A DNA stretch of 64,000 nucleotides from Tranzscheliella williamsii (GCA_023212725.1 JALBYF010000009.1:1-64000); one strand, 5' to 3'; numbered from the stretch's first letter, positions 53,290-63,644 are shown. The notes: generated from the sequence alone by a model not told the origin. Made by a program: numbers and translations.

Positions 53290-54922
53290 CGCCGCCTTTC
53301 CCGTCTTCCCCGCCTGTATTGTATTTGTGCCCCGCAACGTCCTGTTCCGCACGCCCGCAGCGTCGCCTGCACTTGCCGCCTATCTTACCAACGTCCCCCG
53401 CGCCTGCGGCGGATACTGCTTGTTCGCCTCTACGTCCGCGAGGCTCGTCTGTTTCGGCGCGGTATTGTGCGGGCCGCTGGTGGCGTGCACCGCGCGCACC
53501 GTAGCGCTTCCGCGTCCGCATACCGCGCCAGCTTTGAAGTGCTGTCTCGCGTCGCAAGCACCAGCATGCCGACGAGTGTCCGACGTTGTGGCGACTTTGC
53601 GGATCCTGCGGTGCGCAGCCCGCGGCACCACTGGCTGTGCCCACTAGCACCCGCTCGCCAGGTCCTCACGCGTCCGCTGTGCCGTCTGCAGCGCAAAGCC
53701 TGCTTCCGCCTGCGTGGCCGCGCAGATCGTCTCAATCTTGCGGCGTGCAGCTATTTCGCAGCGAACAATCCACATAGCTGCCAATCCTGTCCCGCCGTCT
53801 GTGTCCTTCACATGTGCAAGACAAGATATAGGTCAGGCCTGTGTACAGCCCAGATGAATTTCATCTGCCTCGATTATTCGTGATCGCTAACGTCTAAAGT
53901 GCTTCGGTCAAACAAGGACCCGTTCCGATTAGCATCAGTGCATGGGGTGGGGCCGATCGCGCTATATTCACAAGGCGAAGGACTGTGGGATGGCAGTTCA
54001 AGCGAAGGAGGGGGCGCTTCCACCTCATCTCGTGTGCTACGGTTAGCTCGCCCCTTGCTTATCGGACGGTGGCGCTGCTGCTGGGTGGCGGCCACACTCC
54101 CCTAGCTATAGCCCGCCGTGGCTGTAAAGCCCCGTTGAGACAAGGTAGCCTTGTATCCGTTAAAGAACAAGGAGGAGGGGGGATGGGGTGATGAGAAGTA
54201 GCGTACCACCAGGCGCAACCTCATTCGTAGCCGCAGCTTTCATGATCAACTTGGGGGCAAAGATCGCACACGTACCATAATCGACTTGCGCCACAACATT
54301 CCTGAACCATCAAGCGTGGGACAGGGACATATTAACAGGATCGTGAGGGCCCAAGCAGCTACATGTGCTTGGATACTACCCTTCACCCATGTCCATATCA
54401 TGTGCAGTTTGCTCCACCGATGCCATTGCTTCAGCACCTCGCGGCCAACTGACCACAGACATGGCTTCCCAGGTACCGCAGTCACAGTGCTTACGGATGA
54501 CCTGACGCTAAGCGGCAATATCTGAATGCCGCGCGTCAACACGCGTTATTGACTCTTCCCGCTTCTCGATCTGGGCATCTGAAAGAGGAAAGCCCAACTC
54601 GAAACAACGGGAGTTAGGACAGCCGGCCCACCTTGGCCACATCAGAACGGACAAGCACCATGGACGAGCAGGTTCAGCTGGACGAAACGTATGAGGTAGC
54701 CACACGGCCCCACGCAGCGTGTGACCAACCCCCACGCCGACCCTATTCCGCCGGCCTGCGCTGGCCAACAGAGGGACGTCTTTCTCCGGAACGGAAGTCG
54801 AGGGCCATGGGATCAGAGCAAATGCCTATAAGTACCCCACACTGCTGGAGTATTCTCCTGACCTGACTTACCCCATTTCTTCGTACACCATACCTCAACA
54901 AGGTTCTCTTAACAGAGACGGG
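53290..54922. other. Gene-poor region
   Basis: About 1.6 kb with no frame carrying a recognised motif. The first 450 bp remains GC-rich and gives overlapping frames on both strands that look like composition artefacts. Confidence 0.5.
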
Positions 54923-55422
54923 ATGCGGCTCTTCCAAGCCTGCTTCTTTGCGTTTGTTTTGTCTGTAGGGCTCGGCGCGGAGGTAGAAAAGCTCCTCACC
55001 GAGCTGCGAGACGTTCCAGAGCTCCCTCAACATCTTCGAGTAAGTCATTCACACTTCAGCCCTGGTGCATTTCATCACCGTCTAATCTAGAACATGGCCA
55101 TTACGGTGTGGCACAGGCGGTGTTCCAGGGCAAGGGAAAGTCGACTGGCACATTCTATTTCCGATATCCTCTGGAGGGGGAAAGGATGGAGTTCGACAGC
55201 GGTTTAGAGAACATCAGATACCGGGTCGAGCGACCCGGGATCGTGGCGACTACTTCGCGCACAGGTAAAACGGCCTCGATCGGTCCTAACGTGGTTCGAC
55301 AGGACCGAGCAAAGATTGCCGTCGTACCCCGTGACCCTCGTCATGCCATACTCTTTAATGACAACGTTCCCCTGCATTCAATCAGATATGAAGGAACCTC
55401 GGCGGCAGGTGGATCGTCCTAG
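54923..55422 (+). CDS. Small secreted protein, cysteine-free mature part
   Basis: Predicted 140-residue protein from exons 54923-55039 and 55117-55422. The 77-bp phase-0 intron has a GTAAGT donor, a CTAAT branch site and a CACAG acceptor; a second acceptor lies 12 nt downstream. Residues 1-19 form a classic signal peptide: MR, a hydrophobic core and a GLGA cleavage site. The mature part contains no cysteine, no membrane segment and no recognised domain. It has RYP, GKTASIGP and several Arg/Asp patches. I recognise no family. In a smut such proteins are effector candidates, but that is inference. The second exon alone has only a GTG start, which supports the spliced model. Confidence 0.6.
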
Positions 55423-56469
55423 TCTTCTGTAGGGAGCAAGACAGAAAAAAACCATGATCGCTAACTCCATCCGGACTGTCGGGTGGATCGTGTCCGAAGC
55501 CAGCGAGCGGCTGTCCGCTCCTGTTTGTTCGTTGCTTTCTGTCCCTTTGTCCCTTCCAGCCGTGGCAAGATCAAGCACGTCCGCAGACCCCGCTCTTTTA
55601 AAACCAGATCAACACTATGAAATCATATACAGTGAATAGTCTATAGTCCCATCCTCACGAGAATCAGAAAGACAGTTGTCCGTATCATTGCAAAAGTGAT
55701 GTCGGCATGGTGGGAGCAGGTGGAATGAGAGCTTTGGCCAATGGGGTGCAAGTGCTCCAAGCGAATTTTCCTGCATTAAACCGAGGTCCTAAGCACTGTT
55801 CAGCCGCATGAACAGGGCCAGCAATGCTCTTGGCAAACGTTGTGAAGCAAGCCATGGCTTGAAAAGAGACACTGCTGGCGGTGTAGCTCCTTTCATGCAG
55901 AAACGGGGCGGACGCGAATACCTACGACTAGGAAATAGAGGGATCTGTCCACTCTGGAGCGATACACGCAGGACGACGAGGAGAGGCTGCGCCTCGGGCC
56001 GCACCGGCCGCGTCGCCAGCCTTGCCTCCTGCGAGCGCGACCCGCCGTACCAAGCTACGCTCCTGGAACCCTCGCGCGGCTGGTCAATAAGCTCGCAACC
56101 ACGGGAAGCACCCCATTCGTGGCTCCTCGAGCACGACTGCCGAGCCGGCGTCGGCGCCTGCGCCAACGCCGCGCCGCGCTTCATGGATTTCCTCTCGTCG
56201 CTGAGGCGCTGCAACGTGGACTGGTTGAACAGATTTTCCTATTCCTGCATTGTTGTAGTATACATGATGATCGGCTTCATAGGTAGTTGGTGTATAGCAG
56301 GCCGGAGGCGAGAATGGATGCGTAGCAAAGTGCCACGCGCTGGTGCACGAGAATCGGAAAAGCAGCATGACGGAAAGCAATTTAGATAGAGGTCTGGAGG
56401 AACGGAACACAAGGCAGCGTTGAGCTGGCAGCTAGAGCCCGGTTGTTGGGGCGGCGGAGCAGGTGCGCT
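55423..56469. other. Intergenic region between the secreted-protein gene and the LOG-CAF16 gene
   Basis: Two 3' flanks meet here. A 193-codon plus-strand frame (55808-56389) lacks motifs and good codon use and is not called. Confidence 0.45.
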
Positions 56470-58137
56470 TTAACGAGTGACCGTTTGAGAGTAGTCGTAC
56501 TTGCTAAAGAATTTTTCGGAGTCGGTGGTCTCGGTGTTCCTATCAGCGCCTCGCCTGCGACCGCGCCTGAGTTCGTCGTCCGCTCGCACGCCACGGTCTT
56601 CCCGAAGCCAGGCCAGCGAGACGTTGAGCAGCGGCGACAGATCGCGGTCCTTGTCCGAGGCGGACGTGGGAGGGAGTGCGGCAATATCCGCGGGCGTCGT
56701 GGCCGGCCAGTCAATGGGCAATGCGGTGGTAGTGGTACCGAGGCGCATGTGCGCGAGGTGCGTCGGAAACGCCTGCAAGCCGTCAAAGATGTGCGTCGCG
56801 TAGATGATGGTGGCGCCGCGCTTCTCGGTCTCCTCTTTGAGAAAGTCGAGCAGGTCAGCCCGGACCTGAACATCCAGGTCCACCGTCACCTCGTCCAGCA
56901 GCAACAAATTCCAGGGCTCCATCAGTCCCATGCAGAGTTGGACGCGTCTGCGCTCGCCGTCCGAGATGGCATGCATGCGCCAAGTCAGGTCCACATCGAG
57001 AATGTCGAGGAGACGGTCGCGTCGCTCTTTGTGGCGGTATCCACCCACTGAGTCCAAAAACGTAGAGACAACGATATCGGATCGGACCACTGGGTTCATG
57101 GCCCACTCGGTACCCAGGTAGGTTACTCCCGAAGGCGAATCCCGGAAAACATCCCTGCCGAAAACGCGAACGTCAGCTTTGCAGAGCTTCTTGCCGGCTA
57201 GCAACCGGAGTACCGTCGATTTGCCTGCGCCGTTGGCTCCAATCAAGAGACAGCGGCTTCCCTGTCGCAAGTGAATATTGCAATTCTTCAGGGTTGGCGG
57301 GATCTCGGGGGAGAAAGAAAAGGTCAGGTTGGACACTTCGACCGCCAGGGTCTCCCCAGCTGGCAAGGAAAGATCCTTTCCAGCGGCGTTGTCAATGACG
57401 TCTCCCAAGGCGGTGCTGACGGGGCCTTGCGGCTTGTTCCAGTCCCAGTAACCAGCTCCGCTAGACTGGACTACCTTGGAGAGTCGGACAGCTTCGGCAA
57501 GCACGGCTTCGCCACAAGTATCGACTTGGGATACATCGCATTCGACGAAACTGACCAACTCTTTGCCCGCTGCCGAGATAAAGCCTTCTTCCACTGCGAG
57601 GTCGATCTGCTGCTTGATCGGCGTCCAGAAACCATTCACATTGAGGAGCACCATGGGCTTCCTATGGATGCCGAGCTGGGTCCAGGTGACCATCTCCATA
57701 ACCTCTTCAAAAGTGCCGAATCCGCCTGGCAGACCGATAAAGCCCAAGTTGCTCTCCGAAGCCATCTTTTGCTTCCGTTCGTGCATGGATTGTACAACAA
57801 CAGTGTCGATGTGACCTCTGCCGTGGTCAGGATTCACCACGGTTGGTCCGGTGCCTTCGTTCGACAACACGGTCTTTGCACCGGTACCGTTTCCGGGATG
57901 ATCTTGCGGGGCGGTCGTCGCCATGACTTGAGGGATAACACCGAGCACGTGTCCACCTGCTTCCACCACAGCCTGCGAGACTCCACTCATGCATCCTCGA
58001 GAGCCGCCTCCATATACGAGTCTGATGTTGTTCTTGGCCAAAGCCGTGCCGACGCTGGCCGCCGCATCCATGTACACGGGCTTCTTCCCGGGCGAGGAGC
58101 CACAGAAGACACATATGGAGTCGGCGAACTTGCTCAT
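56470..58137 (-). CDS. LOG-family phosphoribohydrolase fused to a CAF16-type ABC ATPase
   Basis: One uninterrupted frame of 555 residues joins two complete modules. The N-terminal half (about 6-224) is a LOG/lysine-decarboxylase-like domain. It has CVFCGSSPG, VYGGGSRGCMSG, the catalytic Arg in MHERKQKM (about R121), and PGGFGTFEE (137-145). LOG enzymes release active cytokinin bases from riboside monophosphates. After a linker of about 38 residues, the C-terminal half (about 265-460) is an ABC ATPase. It has Walker A GANGAGKST (300-308), a degenerate signature SDGERRRVQ (about 392-400), Walker B LLLLDE (411-416) and the switch His in THIFDG. SDGxRRRVQ plus DEVTVDLD is typical of yeast Caf16, a CCR4-NOT associated ABC protein. 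The start is the first ATG. No stop or good splice pair separates the modules. The fusion is directly visible; its function is unknown. Confidence 0.93.
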   Translation of the reverse strand: MSKFADSICVFCGSSPGKKPVYMDAAASVGTALAKNNIRLVYGGGSRGCMSGVSQAVVEAGGHVLGVIPQVMATTAPQDHPGNGTGAKTVLSNEGTGPTVVNPDHGRGHIDTVVVQSMHERKQKMASESNLGFIGLPGGFGTFEEVMEMVTWTQLGIHRKPMVLLNVNGFWTPIKQQIDLAVEEGFISAAGKELVSFVECDVSQVDTCGEAVLAEAVRLSKVVQSSGAGYWDWNKPQGPVSTALGDVIDNAAGKDLSLPAGETLAVEVSNLTFSFSPEIPPTLKNCNIHLRQGSRCLLIGANGAGKSTVLRLLAGKKLCKADVRVFGRDVFRDSPSGVTYLGTEWAMNPVVRSDIVVSTFLDSVGGYRHKERRDRLLDILDVDLTWRMHAISDGERRRVQLCMGLMEPWNLLLLDEVTVDLDVQVRADLLDFLKEETEKRGATIIYATHIFDGLQAFPTHLAHMRLGTTTTALPIDWPATTPADIAALPPTSASDKDRDLSPLLNVSLAWLREDRGVRADDELRRGRRRGADRNTETTDSEKFFSKYDYSQTVTR

Positions 58138-58585
58138 CCTTGCGCCGTGGCGTTGGTGCCAATAGAGAAGACGTTGCTGGCGTAAGGGCAAGCTCGCTGC
58201 CGGCTTGGATACGCTTTGCTATCTAGAATTCGGACTGCGTTTACCAAAGCTCAGTTTCGAGGTGACTCACCGTGATCATGCAGGGCGAGGCGCATCTTCT
58301 TCTTCTTAGGCGATCATTTGCCGTGGAAAGCGTGGCACGAAGCGCAGCTCTACAAATCAGCCTGCTTTTGCCTGTGGCCCGAGCGTGTCATAGTAATCAC
58401 CACAAGTGCTGCGTATGTATTGCAATTTCGGCGAAACCGGCGATTTGAGCGGCGCTACGGCCGGCTCTTCCGATTCACTTACCGAGTTATATTGGAAACT
58501 ATGCATGCGCCTGTCCTTAAATGGAAGCAGTTACACCCCACACCCTGGTGCCGCTCCCCACACAAGAGCACATCTGCTATTCAGT
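58138..58585. promoter_or_regulatory. Shared divergent promoter of the LOG-CAF16 and PhyH genes
   Basis: The 448 bp between two divergent start codons must hold both promoters. The frame of the PhyH gene extends back to 58406 but without an ATG that suits the family. No known motif is called. Confidence 0.4.
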
Positions 58586-59712
58586 ATGTCTGCATCGGAG
58601 GAGACAGCGGAAGCAAGGTTGTCTGCACTGGGTTACGACGCTGGGAAGCTGGTGCAAGACTTTCGGGAGCATGGCTACGTGATTGTCGATGGCATCCTTT
58701 CGGATGACGCCTCTTCCGAATTGAGCCTTGCTTCGTTGCGGCGCAAAGCTGAGCTCGCCACCCAATTGACACGGCAAGGCCGATGGACACATCGCCGAAT
58801 CGTGGGAAATGCGTTCCCACCGTTCGATAAGGATCATCGAGACAGCTGGGGAGTGCAGCACATCATGAATCCCAAGCTGGATGAAGCGGCAGCGGAGTGG
58901 GCCGAGCTAGGCAGCAACGAACCTCTGGCCAGCACGTTTCAGAAGTTCTACTCCAGCTCGCCTTTGCTGGACGTCGCCTCGCTGTTGGTGGGAGCCCCTG
59001 TCGACAAAATGCAGATGGAGCTTTTCAACCTGCTCATTCACCCTGACGCCCATCAGTTCGCCCTTGCCTGGCATCGTGACGATATCCGTCCCGACACCAA
59101 TGAGCAGGAAGAGCAACAGCGGCTTGACACGCCTACGTATGGGGTGCAATTCAACACTGCGTTATGGGAAGATGACTGTCTCTTTATCGTTCCAGGCAGC
59201 CATAGAAGACTCCGCACTGATGAGGAAAAGAAGGCCAACCTTGCCAAGGCACCCGCTGCCGTCGAAGTCGGCATCGCCGGCACGACACAATTGGAAGAGA
59301 AGAGTTTCGACGGACAATGGGAGATCGACCCTCCGGGGACGCTCCGAGTGAAGCTAGCGCCCGGCCAGACCGCCTTCTATTCCCAGCGTATACTGCACAG
59401 AGCATCCTACCTGCCAACCCGGAAAAGAGCCACACTGCATGGCTGCTATGGCGATGCGAGCGACGCGGACGCAGGAGCAGCCGAGCGGGCCCGTAACATC
59501 CTTCAACATGGCGTGGAATGGATGCGCAGTCCTGAATTCGGTGCTTCTTTGCCTGCACGGCTGCAACCCAGTAAGTCAACTCTTCTTTTCCTTCTTGCAA
59601 TCAATACAGCTGACCCGCTCATCCCATCGCGATCGCAGTGTGGAAGAATCTTATTCGAATGGATCAAGCTTACTCTAGCGATAGTCTCGGTTTTTCCCTT
59701 GACAACGATTGA
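58586..59712 (+). CDS. Phytanoyl-CoA dioxygenase (PhyH) family Fe(II)/2-oxoglutarate enzyme
   Basis: Predicted non-haem iron oxygenase that hydroxylates a small molecule with 2-oxoglutarate and oxygen. Exons 58586-59570 and 59639-59712 give 352 residues. The 68-bp intron has a CTGAC branch site, and its removal replaces a long unrelated tail with a short one ending in FSLDND. The facial triad is visible: H163 and D165 in AWHRDDIRP, and distal H271 in RILHRASY. A 2-oxoglutarate-binding Arg follows in RKRATLHG. The N-terminal helix FREHGYVIVDGILS is typical of the family. There is no PTS1, so a cytosolic location is likely. It is divergent from the LOG-CAF16 gene and may share regulation. Substrate unknown. 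Confidence 0.92.
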
Positions 59713-60142
59713 GAGGCGAACAGTTCTTCAAGATTCGTAGTCATGAACACTTGTCGTAACAACATCACAGTCTCTTCAGTCAAAAAGTGTCCGTGTAGGA
59801 GCCTAGAACCGTTGATCCCAGATGCAGTGAACGGGCACATCACCGAGCGACATAGCGAAGCTGTGGCTGACGGCAACATAACCATAGTCATAAGTGGTGT
59901 AGTGTCAGATCCGTAAGGAAATGTCGTATCGGCCGAGAGTGCGCCAAAGTTGCATGCGCATAGCACGGTCACCGCTTCGACATCGGGACAACACATAGCA
60001 CTGCAGCTGGAAATTACACCTTCTCTATATACGGCGCACGTCTGGCTTCACATAAAGGACTCCATTCCGCCTGCTACCATCTCCAGCTATAGGATATCCA
60101 CTGCTCTTCACGCCACAGGTAGCTACTACCACAGCATTGAGA
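59713..60142. other. Intergenic region between the PhyH gene and the small membrane-protein gene
   Basis: No gene or clear signal was seen; presumed 3' flank and promoter. Confidence 0.5.
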
Positions 60143-60412
60143 ATGTCTGGCCAATGCCCATTAGGCTTCAAGGGAACGCCTCCCCCTGGCCACCCCGACG
60201 TGGGCCATCCCGCGGCGGACTCCAAGGGCGGCGCTCTCAAGGCTGCCAGGACCGGCATCTGGAGCCCCTGGGTTCTACTGACAGCGGACGCACTTCTGAT
60301 CCTGGCTGCCATCTACGTCGCTCGCAACGGAGTGCCACGCATCATCAGCGACAACTTCTTCCACCTCTTTGGTCGCCGTACCACAGCCGACCCGCATCCG
60401 AAGGCTGACTGA
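60143..60412 (+). CDS. Small single-pass membrane protein, unknown function
   Basis: An 89-residue frame starts at the ATG of MSGQCPLGFKG. The N-terminal 35 residues are Pro/Gly-rich and include a CP dipeptide. One hydrophobic helix (about 41-62, SPWVLLTADALLILAAIYVA) is followed by a basic and His-containing tail. The codon pattern and the compact shape look like a real gene, for instance an organelle or ER tail-type protein. I do not recognise the family. The longer frame starts only with TTG. Confidence 0.65.
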   Translation: MSGQCPLGFKGTPPPGHPDVGHPAADSKGGALKAARTGIWSPWVLLTADALLILAAIYVARNGVPRIISDNFFHLFGRRTTADPHPKAD

Positions 60413-61058
60413 ACCACCCACACTATCTAAACGTCAAGCCTCCGCTTCTCTACATTGTCCACATCACTTTGTTGTCGTGACGGGGTTCATCCGGCCCGCA
60501 CCCAGGATGTGTTGCGCTGACTACAGCGTAGTGGAAAAGATCATAAGCTATGCATTTCCGAGACGCCGCTCAAAGGCCATAGCGCAAGAGATGGGGTCTC
60601 AGAACGCACATCAGCGGCATCACGCTGTCACCAAAGGAGAAGAGTGGTACCACCATAGAAATGGCCTGCACCAAGCACGTGGGCGCCCATCAGAAGTCTC
60701 TGCGCTTCTCGTCAAGGATCTCAATGCCATGCTATGCTCCAGCAACATTGCCTCTCCCTGTTTTACAACTCTCTCTACGCCGTCGCGAGGTCTAGTTCGG
60801 ATAGCAGACGCGAGCTTGTAGCTTGTACGCTCTTTCAGCTTCAATGATACACTGCACATCAGCGGCTGCGTGGCTCATTCGTCCTGGCGATGCGATAGCG
60901 ACGTCCGCCTTCATTCCCTTCTTCCGCGGGCTCAGAGCCACCGCTACGTTTCGCACAGACGCGCCTGGATTCTGGCTCATCAAGCGCTGCGCACCGACGG
61001 GTAACTACGGTGTCGGAAATCAGCGTGCGCAGGCTGGTAAGCGAGAGGTGGGAATGGG
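60413..61058. other. Intergenic region
   Basis: Convergent flanks of the small membrane-protein gene and the secreted-protein gene. Short frames only; no motif was seen. Confidence 0.5.
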
Positions 61059-61536
61059 TTAGATGGGTTTCCAGCCTTCGCTGGGACAAGCGCGGGATTC
61101 GTCCTTCTTTCCGTCTAGTTTGTATCGGCAGCAGGTGGCGGGTCCGTCCTTGACCGGGCCTATCACGACGAGATACGGTGCGCCCGGTCCATTGTAGATC
61201 TTCACGTTCTGCTTGCAGGCGAGGGAGAAGACTGTGGTGCGCGTCGGAGACGCGGGTCAGCTATGTCCGCGGGGGGCGAGACGCGTAGCCAGGCTTACAG
61301 TTTGTCCCACTGGACCAGACCAGGTCATTGGCGTTGCTCACTCCGTAGCTGCTCATCCAACCGAGAGCGCGCGCGCACAGATAGCCCGGCTGCGCCGCCG
61401 GCGAGCAGTGCCGCTTCCATTCCGCGTCGTTAATCACGCCCATTACTGCGTTGCCGCCATCGTCGTCCGTCCCATGCGTCCCGCCAACGAGCAGAACAGC
61501 AAGCAGCACAATCTTGAGATCCGTTTTGAGATTCAT
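61059..61536 (-). CDS. Small secreted protein with six cysteines
   Basis: Predicted 136-residue protein from exons 61536-61299 and 61231-61059. The 67-bp intron has a GTAAGC donor, a CTGAC branch site and a CACAG acceptor. The signal peptide MNLKTDLKIVLLAVLLVGG ends near residue 22. Six cysteines remain, at 44, 54, 85, 113, 114 and 128, spaced C-x9-C-x30-C-x27-CC-x13-C. This suits three disulfides. Unspliced, the frame would lose four of the six. I recognise no family. In a plant-associated fungus it is an apoplastic effector candidate by inference. The frame extends upstream with another ATG, but the signal peptide fixes the start at 61536. Confidence 0.75.
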
Positions 61537-62334
61537 CGTCGCAGTCGATCCCGCACAGTTGCGGGGCGGTCGAGCTAGCACCCCTCTCTGTCTGCGTTTT
61601 ATGCCTTTGCAGCCCGCGCCCGCGCCCGCGCCCGCACTCGCCCCGCCCCTCGTTCGCCCCACCATGACCCACTCACAACACACCCACCTCATATTCACAA
61701 CCTGACCCGTTCATGCTGTTTGAAGGATCACCGTGACTCATGGCAACGCCGGCACGTTGTCATGACAACACCCTTCCGGCCGATATGACGTTCATGCATA
61801 AACGTCGCCGGCATACCCCTAACTAGCTAAACCCACTGTCTCCACCATCACTCACACCACACGCTCCCTTTCGTAGTGTACATATATACCAAAAAAGGGC
61901 AGAGCCCGCTGTCGTAACCGTGATCGAAGTCCATTTATTCCAACACATGCCACATCCACCTCATCAGCACACGCGCGATCCATAATGAAGATGCACACTT
62001 TTCGCGCATATTCGGTTCGCCTCCAATAGGCAACATAGGTTCACTCGTCCCATGTGGTAGCCTCATACATCTAGCTATAGACATGCTGGAGGCTTGTTTT
62101 CATCCCGCCCGAAACAGACACGTGTGGCTGTAAAGATCATGTTGGTCTATATGTTAGATTGGGCTTTGGCGCGTCGCTAGGGCTGTTGTTGACGTGGCAT
62201 GGAAAGCTAAGTAACACTCACGCTCAAAAATCAATTCGCCGAGATGTGGGCTGGCGTGCATGAGAGCAGCCGCCGATCTTCCTGTCGAGCAACCATCTGT
62301 CGCTGTTCTTCTCCCACGAAAGGACGATCACGCT
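61537..62334. promoter_or_regulatory. Divergent promoter region of the six-cysteine secreted protein and HUT1
   Basis: No gene was seen. It contains a GC-rich hexamer repeat and, on the HUT1 side, an out-of-frame ATG at 62244 whose frame overlaps the HUT1 start, a potential upstream frame if included in the transcript. Confidence 0.4.
61612..61635. repeat. Four tandem copies of GCCCGC
   Basis: A perfect 6-bp x 4 microsatellite about 80-100 bp upstream of the six-cysteine secreted-protein ATG. It could vary in length between strains. Confidence 0.85.
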
Positions 62335-63644
62335 ATGACGCTCGTACAGCTCGGTCTCTGTGCCGGCTCCATTTACACTACGTTTCTGATATGGGGTCTG
62401 CTGCAGGAAAGGCGTAGGTATACTGGCGCTGCTCGACGTCGTACTATTTGAACCGCTGCTCGACCGATGCTGATCTCGTACTTCGTGACTTTGAACTCAC
62501 AGTGACAAAGACACCTTATGTTGCGCAGGCGACGCTGCTGCATCCGTATCCGCAACCAGAATACTTTCGCTCGCCGTTGTTCTTGAACACTATCCAGGCG
62601 CTCTTCTCGTCCATCATCGCATGCGTCTACCTCCTGGTTCGCAGTAGAGGATCCGTGAAGACCGTCCCGCAGATTCTGGGTTTCGAAGTGCTGACCGTCG
62701 ACGGAGCAGCTAAAGTCGAAGCAGAGCAGGCAAGAGCGCACGACGTGTCCACCAAAAGTGCAAACGGCAATGGCAATGGGTCTTCAAAGGACTCGGCCCC
62801 GTCAAAACGTAGATGGATGTCACCGTTGCTGGTGCGATACATGGCCATATCGGCGCTGCAGAGCACCGCCTCGCAGCTTGGTTTTCTCAGCCTTCGTTAC
62901 ATCTCGTACCCAACATTGACGCTGGCCAAGTCGTGTAAGCTGGTGCCGGTGCTGATCATGAACGTGGTGCTGTACCGTAGGAAGTTTGCGCCGTACAAGT
63001 ACGCCGTCGTGGTGCTGGTGACCCTGGGCATCTGGCTGTTCATGGCCTTTGCGCCGGCCAAGGCCACCAAGCCGAGCAAAGGTCCAGAAAGTAGCAGTAT
63101 GCTGGGTCTACTGCTCTGCTTTTTGAACCTCATTTTGGACGGCGCCACCAACAGCACCCAGGACGAAGTATTTTCCAAGTATGGCAGGAAAACAGTATCT
63201 GCCGGCCAGATGATGCTGCTGATGAATGCCATATCGGCTATCATGATGGCGTCGGCGGGAATTCTGCCGCTGCACCTGGTCGGCTTGGGCGCTGAAAACG
63301 GCGGCAACGAGCTCGCAACAGCGCTGACTTTTATCCGCCGGCATCCCGACGTACTCCGCGACATGCTCGCTTATGCGCTGGCAGGAGCCGTGGGCCAAGT
63401 CTCCATCTTCGAGACGCTGGAGCGGTTCGGAAGCCTGACGCTAGTCTCGATCACCGTCACGAGGAAGCTCTTCACCATGTTGCTGTCGGTGGTCGTGTAC
63501 AAGCACCAGCTTAGCGCGCTTCAATGGCTCGGCGTTGCAGTCGTCTTCGCCGGCATCGGAATCGAGGCGCGAGAGAAGCGTCGCGAAGGACTGGCGAAGA
63601 AGGTCGTACACAACGAAAAGAAGGCCATAGCCAAAGATGCCTAA
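62335..63644 (+). CDS. HUT1: UDP-galactose transporter homologue HUT1 (SLC35B1 family)
   Basis: Multi-pass ER nucleotide-sugar transporter family protein; the human member SLC35B1 is reported to exchange ATP and ADP at the ER. Exons 62335-62413 and 62503-63644 give 406 residues. The 89-bp intron, once removed, joins LLQER to LTKTPY, the conserved first loop of Hut1. About eight to ten hydrophobic helices are visible. Family segments include QLGFLSLRYISYPTLTLAKS, KLVPVLIMNVVLYRRKF, GATNSTQDEVF and FGSLTLVSITVTRKLFTMLLS. A Ser/Asn/Gly-rich cytosolic loop (about residues 110-135) is an insertion. The C-terminus is Lys-rich (KKVVHNEKKAIAKD), compatible with ER retention. An in-frame ATG at 62260 could add 25 residues, but an out-of-frame upstream ATG makes 62335 more likely. 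Confidence 0.93.

Noticed and set aside
55040..55090. A 51-bp intron ending at CTAG in the secreted-protein gene
   Set aside because: The branch site would lie only a few bases from the acceptor, and the resulting phase leads to an early stop; the CACAG acceptor keeps the long frame.
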